DNA of 49,655 bases. It comes from Gemmatimonadales bacterium (GTDB taxonomy: Bacteria > Gemmatimonadota > Gemmatimonadetes > Gemmatimonadales > GWC2-71-9). The notes under the pieces were generated by a model. The model worked only from the letters and a program-made list of their open reading frames with translations. It did not search any database and had not been told where the DNA came from. Within the stretch, counting starts at the first letter, position 1, and every line of letters begins with the position of its first letter. The position numbers and the translations under genes were made by a program. The stretch lies in assembly GCA_020633775.1 (NCBI GenBank), contig JACKDA010000045.1, positions 1-49,655 on the forward strand. Reading direction: 5' to 3'. Below, piece after piece: positions 43,335 to 49,655 of this stretch.

Positions 43335-43700
43335 GTGCTGCCGCCAGACTTTGATCGTGGGCTGCCGACCGAGAACCCGATCACGGCCCGGATGGCGGTG
43401 GACCGGGGGCACCAGGTCGTCACCCAACCCGTGCTCGGGATCATGGCTGGCGTCTTCCTGCTCGGTGCGGTCCTGGGGGTTGGCTTCGGCCAACTGATCG
43501 CGGGGCTGGCCCTGATCATCCTTGCGCCGTACCTCGCGTGGCTCTGGTGGTCGTATGCGACGCCGAGGTGGCGCCGCTGGGCGCTCGGCCGCGGGGCACA
43601 CCCCGACTTCCTGCAGGAGCTGGCGCAGCGCGAGTGGCTGGTCTGGCCGCGGGGGCATCTGTTCGAGCGGACGGAGTTCCGGGAGCGGGGGGACGAGTAG
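43335..43700 (+). CDS. Two-helix membrane protein of unknown function
   Basis: This is a 121-residue protein starting at a GTG with G-G-A-G-G six bases upstream. Two long hydrophobic helices (V-L-G-I-M-A-G-V-F-L-L-G-A-V-L-G-V-G-F and L-I-A-G-L-A-L-I-I-L-A-P-Y-L-A-W-L-W-W) are followed by a basic cytoplasmic tail (P-R-W-R-R-W-A-L-G-R). No family was recognised. Confidence 0.65.
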   Translation: MLPPDFDRGLPTENPITARMAVDRGHQVVTQPVLGIMAGVFLLGAVLGVGFGQLIAGLALIILAPYLAWLWWSYATPRWRRWALGRGAHPDFLQELAQREWLVWPRGHLFERTEFRERGDE

Positions 43701-43880
43701 TGCGCCCGCGGCGCGCGCGCATTCCGGCGCCGGGTCGGAGAAGTCGGCTCCTCGTCTGGACAGCATCGCGGCTTCTATGAGCTCCAGCGGCAACAGCCTG
43801 CAGGCCAGGGCTGATCGAGTCGACGGTCGGTGGCTCGCGGTCCTGACCGCGGCGTTCTACCTTTCGTGCAGGAGGATTCC

Positions 43881-44075
43881 ATGAAATACAAGGTCGTCAT
43901 GGAACGATCGGACGAGGGGTACAGCGTCTCGGTCCCCGGGCTTCCGGGGTGCTGGTCGCAGGGCGCGACGGAGGCAGAGGCCATCGCCAACATCCGCGAG
44001 GCGATCGGCGAGTACCTGGCCGTTCGCGACGAGCTCGTGCGGGGGGCGGTCGTGCGCGAGGTCGAGGTGGTGTGA
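43881..44075 (+). CDS. hicB: HicB antitoxin
   Basis: This 64-residue protein starts at an ATG behind G-G-A-G-G. It has the HicB partial RNase-H-like fold: K-Y-K-V-V-M-E-R-S-D-E-G-Y-S-V-S-V-P-G-L-P-G-C split by the usual G-A-T-E-A-E-A-I-A-N-I helix. No separate DNA-binding domain is present, so it is of the short type. Only three bases separate it from the toxin gene. Confidence 0.9.
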   Translation: MKYKVVMERSDEGYSVSVPGLPGCWSQGATEAEAIANIREAIGEYLAVRDELVRGAVVREVEVV

Positions 44076-44078
44076 GGC

Positions 44079-44291
44079 GTGCCCAGGCTTCCCGGCATCA
44101 ACCACCTCGAGGCGGTCCGCGCGCTTGAGAAGGCCGGCTTCCGGGTCGCACGTCAAGGGAAGCACGTTGTCATGACCGATGGGGCGAGAATCCTCACCAT
44201 CCCGCGGCAGAACCCCATCAATGCCTTCACGATGGGCGGGATCGTCCGCGACGCCGGGCTCACGGTCGATGCGTTTCGGCGCCTGCTGTAG
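44079..44291 (+). CDS. hicA: HicA toxin
   Basis: This 70-residue mRNA interferase starts at a GTG three bases after hicB. It has the double-stranded-RNA-binding-like pattern A-L-E-K-A-G-F-R-V-A-R-Q-G-K-H, with the catalytic His29 in G-K-H-V-V-M, and L-T-I-P-R-Q-N-P-I-N further on. HicB precedes HicA here, the less common order. A decayed paralogue of its first half lies at 41367. Confidence 0.9.
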   Translation: MPRLPGINHLEAVRALEKAGFRVARQGKHVVMTDGARILTIPRQNPINAFTMGGIVRDAGLTVDAFRRLL

Positions 44292-44415
44292 GTCGGCCTG
44301 AGGACGCCTCCCGGGCGGATGGCGCGGCGGGGCGGGGCGACCAGCGGGAATCCACCGATCAGGAGCCACTCGCAGAGGCCCTCGGACGCGCGCGCCCGCG
44401 GGCGCGCCGGAGCGG

Positions 44416-45477
44416 ATGCAGGCCTCGCCGCAGTGGGACGGCGGCAGTTCTCCAACGCCGCCCTCCGCTCGCTCGACAATCCCCGCGCCCTGATGCCGCT
44501 CGGCGAGTTCCTCTCGTCTGAGCCAGCGACGCACGCCGCTGGAGCTGCTCCCCGTCGTCGATCCGACTGCGGCAGCGGCGCCGTCCCGCCGACTCGGGAC
44601 TGCGCGTCACCTGGCTCGGCCACTCCACCGTGCTGCTTGAACTGGTGGCCGCCGGATCCTCACCGATCCGGTCTGGGGCGAGCGTGCCTCGCCCGTGCGC
44701 GCAGTCGGTCCGAAGCGGTTCCAGCCGGTGCCGGTTGCCCTCACTGCGCTGCCGCAGGTCGATCTCATCCTCCTCTCGCACGATCACTACGATCATCTCG
44801 ACTACCGCACCATTCGCACGCTCGCCGAGTCATCCGTCCCGTTCGTTGCTCCACTCGGCGTCGGCACTCACCTCGAGGCGTGGGGTGTCGAGGCGTCGCG
44901 GATCACCGAGGTCGATTGGTGGGAGACGGTGCGGCCGTTCGACGACGAGCTGGTCATCACCTCGACGCCGGCGCAGCACTTCTCCGGGCGCTCGCCGACG
45001 ACGAGCAACCACACCCTCTGGTCGTCGTATGTCGTGGCGCAGGGGGACTCCAGGGTGTACGTCGGCGGTGACTCGGGCCTGATGACTGCCTTTGCCGATA
45101 TCGGGGCGCAGTTCGGCCCGTTCGACCTCGTCATGCTCGAAGTCGGGGCGTACCATCCGGCATGGGCCAACATCCACCTGGGTCCCGTGAACGCCCTCGC
45201 CGCGCACGCGGCCCTCGGCGGCGGCCCGCTGCTGCCGATCCACTGGGGGACCTTCGACCTCTCCACCCATCGCTGGGACCAGCCGATCGAGACGGCGTGG
45301 ACCCACGCCGCCGAGTCGGGGGTGCAGCTGTTGACGCCGCGGTTGGGAGAGGCGGTCGAACCGGTGCTCGCGCCGCAACAGGGCAGGCCGTGGTGGCGGG
45401 CGATTGCGGCCTTGCACGGGCCGAGCGAGCCGGGCGGACCGGACGAAGTGGGGACGCCGCCGCCGCCGAGTGACTAG
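44416..45477 (+). pseudogene. Metallo-beta-lactamase-fold hydrolase with several frameshifts
   Basis: The ATG at 44416 (G-G-A-G upstream) starts M-Q-A-S-P-Q-W-D-G-G, the usual opening of NAPE-PLD/UlaG-like enzymes. The chain then passes through at least four frame changes: F-S-N-A-A-L-R-S-L-D, R-R-T-P-L-E-L-L-P, L-R-V-T-W-L-G-H-S-T-V-L-L-E-L, and I-L-T-D-P-V-W-G-E-R-A-S-P. The last frame is open from 44695 to 45477 and holds the zinc motif S-H-D-H-Y-D-H, V-G-G-D-S-G and P-I-H-W-G-T-F-D. The C-terminal two thirds alone might be made but would lack the first strands. Confidence 0.82.
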
Positions 45478-45597
45478 GGGGTGGTGCGATCGGGGCTCGG
45501 TTCGTCTCCGGACGGTATACTTGGCGTAGCGTCGACCCGGCTTGTTGCATCGTGCCACCACGAGCAGGGGTTCACACCAGCCTCGGGAGGCTTCGGC

Positions 45598-46047
45598 ATG
45601 AAGGGATTCCTGGTTCTCCTCACCGCGCTCGGGCTGACCACCGGGGTTCCAGCCGCGTCCGCGCCGGCGCCGCATGCCGCCCCGCGCATCATCATGCTGC
45701 ACGGGGGGGTCCTCGAGGAGCGGATCTACCTCACCGACTGGAACGAGAACCTCGCGTTCATGCTCGCGATCGCGGAGCCGGCCTCGCCGCCGGTGGCTTC
45801 GATTCCGGACAGCGCCCCGCACGTCGAGATCGCGATGTTCTGGTACGGCCCGACCTGGGAGCCGTACGTGCAGGACACCAGTCGACTCCGGACCCTCGAT
45901 CCGAAGGACGCCCAGCGCAGTCGGCTCTACCTCGGGCACGACGGCCGGCCACCGGTCATTGCCTTTCCCGTCGGTCCGGCCGCGCGGGGGATCGATTCGA
46001 CGGGGCTCAAGATCCTGGCGAAATACCAGGTGGTGACGACGCGATGA
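45598..46047 (+). CDS. Small secreted protein of unknown function
   Basis: This is a 149-residue protein. The ATG at 45598 gives a signal peptide (F-L-V-L-L-T-A-L-G-L-T-T-G-V, cleavage after P-A-A-S-A). The mature part has beta-like segments (I-I-M-L-H-G-G-V-L-E-E-R-I-Y-L-T-D-W) and an aromatic M-F-W-Y-G-P-T-W-E-P-Y. No family was recognised. The ORF extends upstream without an export signal, so the later start is preferred. Confidence 0.7.
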   Translation: MKGFLVLLTALGLTTGVPAASAPAPHAAPRIIMLHGGVLEERIYLTDWNENLAFMLAIAEPASPPVASIPDSAPHVEIAMFWYGPTWEPYVQDTSRLRTLDPKDAQRSRLYLGHDGRPPVIAFPVGPAARGIDSTGLKILAKYQVVTTR

Positions 46048-46141
46048 GACGAGCGAACCGCGGGGGCGCCCGGCGTGGTCGGGATGTGGCAATGGGGATC
46101 CGGCTTGGCGCGGGGATCCGCGATCGTTGGGTCCGTCGGTC

Positions 46142-46495
46142 ATGAACGGCATCTACTCGATGCGCTTGGCGCTCCTGGTGGCCATCGTTGGCTGCGGCGG
46201 AGATGACCCCGTGCTCGTCCAGGAGATTGATGGTAGCCCCAGTACCATCACCGCCTCGGTCGGTCGCGAGCTCGACATCACACTGGGCACCGTCGGGCCG
46301 GGCGCGTATGACTCGATCCCGGCGATCTCCTCCCCGGCCCTTCGCTTCCTCGACGCCGCGGTCGTGCCGCCGTACCTGCCGGCGGGTCCCCGGCAGCGGT
46401 TCCGTTTCATGCCGGTCACGCGCGGCACGGCGGTGCTGACGTTCACCCACTCCGGCAGCACGCCGACGGTGACGATCAGCGTGACGGTGGAGTAG
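46142..46495 (+). CDS. Lipoprotein with Ig- or chagasin-like beta domain
   Basis: This is a 117-residue protein. The signal (M-R-L-A-L-L-V-A-I-V-G-C) has a lipobox at V-A-I-V-G-C, supporting the ATG at 46142. The mature part is all-beta with S-V-G-R-E-L-D-I-T-L-G-T, R-F-R-F-M-P-V-T-R-G-T-A-V-L-T-F and V-T-I-S-V-T-V-E, a strand order like chagasin (I42 inhibitor) or Ig-type domains. The assignment is tentative. The 367 bases after it contain no recognised gene. Confidence 0.65.
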   Translation: MNGIYSMRLALLVAIVGCGGDDPVLVQEIDGSPSTITASVGRELDITLGTVGPGAYDSIPAISSPALRFLDAAVVPPYLPAGPRQRFRFMPVTRGTAVLTFTHSGSTPTVTISVTVE

Positions 46496-46862
46496 GGGGT
46501 CGTCCGTCTCGACCCCGGCACACTGCCCCGCTGCCGGTGACCGCGTGTCGGACAGCGCGCCGCATCTCCCCTCATGAGCTGTTCGATGACGATCCCGATG
46601 GCAGGGACCGAGGCCGCGCGGCGGTTCCTCCCGACCGAGGGCTTCGCCGGGTCGGGGGAGTCCCCCGAGGCGCTGGGCTTCGAGAAGCGGCCGACTCCGT
46701 TGGCGTGGCCTTCCGGGTCGGGTACCCGGCACCGGTCTCCCAGACCAGGTGCCGGCCAGAAGCGACCGGGTGTTCGGTGAAACAATATGGAACGTGGAGC
46801 CGTCTCACGTTTCAAATGGGAGCGTAGGGCTCCCAGCGCCACCACCGAACCCGGAGCACCCG

Positions 46863-47630
46863 ATGCCCGCCGCGAACCGCCTCCCCTGGGCCCTCGTCCT
46901 CACTGCCGTCCTCGCCGCCACCGCACCCGTCCCCCTTTCTGCCCAGCTGGGCGGGCTCGCCCGGAAGGCGAAGGCCGCGCTCAGCGGGGAGAAGGTGGCG
47001 ACCCCCGAGCCGGTGGCCACCCCCGGCGCCACCCCCTCCGATCCGGTGCGGGTCAGTGCGGCCGACCGGATCGATGCCGCCTCGCTCGACCTGTTCGTCC
47101 AGGCGCTGGCAGCCGAACGGAGCTGGCTGGAGGAGCGGGCCCGGATCCGGAAGAGCCTCCGGACCCCGGACGACTATCGGTCGTGCGCGGAGGTCACGAC
47201 CCAGACCTCGGTCGAGGGGAAGAAGGTGATGCAGATGTACCTCGATGCGATCGCGTCGCCGGACAACGACGGCAGCACGGAGTTCATGACCGCGCTCGCG
47301 AACAAGATGAAGGCGGAGCAGGACCGGATCGTGCTCGCGGCATGTGGCCATGATCCGGCGGAGTACGGCGCGGCGCCCACACCCGGGGCAGCGTACCAGC
47401 CGTCCGAGCATGCGGCCGCCGAGCAGGTCGGGCTGCCGCAGCTCCGGTATGCGATGCTGAAGGAGCGGATCATGCCGTTCTGCTCGGTCGAGGCGTCGAG
47501 TCGCGGGACGGGCGAGGCCCGGGTGCGGGGGATCGGCACCGGCATCTACTATGTGTACGAGGCCGACGAGGTCGCCCTGTTGTCGCCGCGCTGCGACGAG
47601 CTGGTGCGCGCGATGCGGGCCATCGCCTGA
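46863..47630 (+). CDS. Secreted helical protein of unknown function
   Basis: This is a 255-residue protein with a signal peptide (A-L-V-L-T-A-V-L-A-A-T-A-P-V, cleavage after P-L-S-A-Q). A short basic linker and a proline/threonine-rich spacer (T-P-E-P-V-A-T-P-G-A-T-P) lead to a helical domain with four cysteines (S-C-A-E, A-A-C-G, F-C-S-V, R-C-D-E). Its stop codon shares one base with the start of the glycosidase-like gene, so the two are an operon and may act together outside the cell. Confidence 0.7.
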   Translation: MPAANRLPWALVLTAVLAATAPVPLSAQLGGLARKAKAALSGEKVATPEPVATPGATPSDPVRVSAADRIDAASLDLFVQALAAERSWLEERARIRKSLRTPDDYRSCAEVTTQTSVEGKKVMQMYLDAIASPDNDGSTEFMTALANKMKAEQDRIVLAACGHDPAEYGAAPTPGAAYQPSEHAAAEQVGLPQLRYAMLKERIMPFCSVEASSRGTGEARVRGIGTGIYYVYEADEVALLSPRCDELVRAMRAIA

Positions 47631-48457
47631 TGACCCGCACCGCCCTGTTCCTGCTCGGGGTGGCCGGCTCCACCGCACCGGCGGCGCCACCGTCGGTGCC
47701 GTGGGCGCCGGTGGGCGCGGGCGTGGAGCGGGCGAGCTTCCCGTTGGCCCGCAAGGGGGTGTTGGCATCGGTGCAGGTGATCGCCGTCCGGGTCGCGCCG
47801 TGTCGCGTCGCGCTGGAGTTCGTGGAGCGAACCCGGTACGAGGGGTTGCGCGGCGCGTGGACGGTGGACTCGATGGGATCCGATGCGATCCTGGCGCTCA
47901 ACGGCGGGCAGTTTCGCGAGGGGACGCCGTGGGGCTGGATCGTCCGGGACGGGGTCGAGCAGCAGCCACCAGGCACCGGCGCGCTGGCGATGGCGCTGGT
48001 GGTGGACAACGGTGCGGTGCGCCTGCTCCGTCCGGACGAGATCGCCGCCGCACGTGGTACGGTGCAGCATGCCATCCAGTCGTACCCGGCGCTCGTGGTC
48101 GACGGTGTCATGCCGACCCAGCTGCGCACCGCCGGGCAGGGCGTCGACCTGGCGCACCGCGACAGCCGATTGGCGATCGGGATCGATCGCGACGGGCGCA
48201 TGCTGGTGGTCCTCACCCGATTTCGTGGCGTGGGTGGTGTGGGCGGCACCCTGCCGCTCGGACCGACGATCCCCGAGCTCGCGTCGCTGATGCAACGGCT
48301 CGGCGCGGTGCGCGCGCTGGGACTCGACGGCGGCATCTCCAGCCAGCTCGCCCTGCGTGCGCCGAGCGGGGAGCTGGAGCGCTACACCAACTGGCGCATG
48401 GTGCCGCTGGGGATCGTCGCACGGCCGCGTGGCGGAGGCCGCTGCGCGGGATCGTGA
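47630..48457 (+). CDS. Phosphodiester glycosidase-family (DUF2233) protein
   Basis: This is a 275-residue exported protein (short signal F-L-L-G-V-A-G-S-T-A). The family landmarks are A-I-L-A-L-N-G-G-Q-F near residue 90, S-Y-P-A-L-V-V-D-G near 155, R-L-A-I-G-I-D-R-D-G, and L-G-L-D-G-G-I-S-S-Q-L near 230, the last matching the L-D-G-G-x-S-S motif of NAGPA-type enzymes that split sugar phosphodiesters. The start overlaps the previous stop by one base. The natural substrate is unknown. Confidence 0.88.
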   Translation: MTRTALFLLGVAGSTAPAAPPSVPWAPVGAGVERASFPLARKGVLASVQVIAVRVAPCRVALEFVERTRYEGLRGAWTVDSMGSDAILALNGGQFREGTPWGWIVRDGVEQQPPGTGALAMALVVDNGAVRLLRPDEIAAARGTVQHAIQSYPALVVDGVMPTQLRTAGQGVDLAHRDSRLAIGIDRDGRMLVVLTRFRGVGGVGGTLPLGPTIPELASLMQRLGAVRALGLDGGISSQLALRAPSGELERYTNWRMVPLGIVARPRGGGRCAGS

Positions 48458-48584
48458 TCACCGCACGCCTCGACAGCACCTGACGAGCCATCGACATCGC
48501 GGATAGACTTCCTCACTGGCACCGTCGCGGCGGCCAGCTCCGGCGAATCTTTCACCGGTGCGCTGCTGCAAGGACGAGGACCGC

Positions 48585-49058
48585 ATGAACCGCTTCCGAA
48601 AGGTGCTGGCCGGGCTCAAGCTCGCGACGGTGTCGGCCGTGTTCTGGGGGACGGCGCTGCTCCTCGGGCGGATCGGGCTGGGGTGGATCACCCACGGCAT
48701 CGGGCTGCCCGACAGCCTCAGGGCGCTGTTCTGGTCGTTCCTCCCGGGCGCCGTCATCGGGTTCATCGGTGGTGCGGTTTTCGCCACGGCGATCGCGCTG
48801 GTGCCGGATCGTCGGAACCCGCAGGGGCTCACGACCGGCAGGGCGGCGCTGTCCGGATTCCTGGGCGGGGTGGTGGTCTATCTCCTCGCCTGGCTGGGGA
48901 TCTCACTGCTCGCGGGTGAGGGCTTCCTGCCGTTCGCCTTCGTCCCCACTGCGATCTGTGGCGTTCTTGGTGCGGCGACGGGCGTGGCGATCCTGGGGAC
49001 GGCGCGGCGGGCGGAGTTGCCCGATGGTACGCAGGATCGGAAGTCGCTGGGGGCGTAG
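48585..49058 (+). CDS. Four-helix membrane protein of unknown function
   Basis: This is a 157-residue protein from the ATG at 48585, with A-G-G-A-C-G-A-G-G-A upstream. The hydrophobic helices are L-A-T-V-S-A-V-F-W-G-T-A-L-L-L, F-L-P-G-A-V-I-G-F-I-G-G-A-V-F, L-G-G-V-V-V-Y-L-L-A-W-L-G-I-S-L-L and A-I-C-G-V-L-G-A-A-T-G-V-A-I-L. The ends are charged and cytoplasmic. No family was recognised. Confidence 0.7.
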   Translation: MNRFRKVLAGLKLATVSAVFWGTALLLGRIGLGWITHGIGLPDSLRALFWSFLPGAVIGFIGGAVFATAIALVPDRRNPQGLTTGRAALSGFLGGVVVYLLAWLGISLLAGEGFLPFAFVPTAICGVLGAATGVAILGTARRAELPDGTQDRKSLGA

Positions 49059-49253
49059 GGCGGCGACCGCCTTGCGTCCGGAGCGGGTGTGCCCCGTCGT
49101 CCACCGTGTTCCGCCGCAGTTCGTCGGCTCGAGCTGGACGGTGGCATCGCAGGTCTGGCTGCGTCTCGAAGCGCCGCCCGGGGTCGGGGTGGTGCCCTGA
49201 CCGACCGTCGCCACGGTAGCTGTCGATCACCTCTCGCCTTCTGGGGCCCTGCC

Positions 49254-49436
49254 ATGATCCTCCACATCGAGATCGACCAGGAAGTCGATGGCCGCTGGCT
49301 CGCCGAGGTCACCGACCTTCCCGGGGTGATGGCCTACGGGGTGAGCCGAGCGGACGCGGTCGCGAGGGTGCAGGCGCTCGCGCTGGGCTCGCTTGCTGAG
49401 CCACTGGATGGTTGGAAACCGTTCGGCACAAGCTAG
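49254..49436 (+). CDS. Lone HicB-like antitoxin
   Basis: This is a 60-residue protein with the HicB fold pattern (I-E-I-D-Q-E-V-D-G-R-W-L-A-E-V, D-L-P-G-V-M-A-Y-G, A-V-A-R-V-Q-A-L-A-L). No HicA gene adjoins it on either side within the visible sequence, so it is an orphan. It differs from the HicB at 43881 and is not a recent copy. Confidence 0.78.
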   Translation: MILHIEIDQEVDGRWLAEVTDLPGVMAYGVSRADAVARVQALALGSLAEPLDGWKPFGTS

Positions 49437-49516
49437 TTGCCGTCGAGCGGCTGGCTCAGGATGCCACATTGAGGAATCCCGCACTTCCCACTCCCCCTGC
49501 AAGGAGCCTCCCCTAC

Positions 49517-49655
49517 ATGCGCGCCACCCATCGTGCCGCCTCGCTCGCTGCGCTTGTTCTCGCCGGCTGCGGATCAGGGGATGCCCCTGCCTCCGGCGCA
49601 GCCACGATCTGTGACAGCTGCCTCGTGCTCGACCCGGTCGTGGTGCTCGAGGATG
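49517..49655 (+). CDS. Start of a lipoprotein, cut by the window end
   Basis: The ATG at 49517 follows A-A-G-G-A-G and opens a lipoprotein signal (A-S-L-A-A-L-V-L-A-G-C). The next residues, with a C-D-S-C pair and L-D-P-V-V-V-L-E-D, resemble the start of Gemmatimonadota propeller lipoproteins, but too little is visible to decide. The frame is open to the last base. Confidence 0.6.
   Translation, partial: MRATHRAASLAALVLAGCGSGDAPASGAATICDSCLVLDPVVVLED

Noticed and set aside
46537..46827. 96-codon frame with a D-D-D-P-D-G segment
   Set aside because: There is no recognisable fold and no ribosome site; composition is like shadow frames.
1..49655. tRNA, rRNA, CRISPR arrays, intact transposases
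   Set aside because: Looked for by eye; no T-arm/anticodon patterns, regularly spaced repeats or transposase motifs were found.

Overview
The window looks like an accessory stretch of a high-GC bacterial chromosome, most likely from the phylum Gemmatimonadota. That is an inference. It rests on the GC-rich codon use and on a dense set of secreted or lipoprotein six-bladed beta-propeller proteins with the G-x-G-P-x-E-F/W signature, which are typical of that phylum. No rRNA, tRNA, CRISPR array or intact transposase was seen.

Layout. 0-8 kb: a HEPN-like protein, then a block of duplicated secreted-protein genes (propeller copy 1, a decayed secreted protein, lipoprotein copy 1, a subtilisin-like lipoprotein protease and a 5'-truncated propeller copy 2), with a short dispersed repeat behind several of them. 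8.03-8.78 kb: a P-loop kinase-like gene bounded exactly like an integron cassette, with a single attC-like site. 8.8-17 kb: four more propeller genes, several small secreted proteins and lipoprotein copy 2. 17-26.5 kb: a hydrolase and AraC regulator that share a 15-bp upstream repeat, an S41-like peptidase, two membrane proteins, NTF2-fold proteins, a HEAT-like protein and DoxX. 26.7-28.8 kb: a GNAT remnant fused to a secreted protein, a long repeat copy, and an MntA/HepT module with a broken hepT. 29-34 kb: a zinc-ribbon membrane protein, a tripeptidyl-aminopeptidase-like hydrolase, a GyrI-like domain and small membrane proteins. 34-38 kb: a FitAB-type toxin-antitoxin pair, a gene-poor 1.3 kb, and three frameshifted genes. 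38-41.3 kb: a GNAT, and a membrane-anchored winged-helix regulator divergent from a secreted YD-like protein, with three 10-bp tandem repeats between them. 41.3-45.5 kb: a HicA remnant, BrnTA, HicBA and a multiply frameshifted metallo-beta-lactamase-fold gene. 45.6 kb to the end: secreted and membrane proteins, a phosphodiester glycosidase-like protein, a lone HicB and the start of another lipoprotein.

Taken together the region is a cell-envelope and secreted-protein island with toxin-antitoxin modules, repeated local duplication and gene decay. The strongest candidates for something new are the cassette with its attC-like site, the dispersed repeat that follows members of two duplicated gene families, and the regulator/operator arrangement at 39.8 kb. 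Frameshifts cluster in 26-28, 35-38 and 44 kb. They could be real decay or uncorrected sequencing indels.
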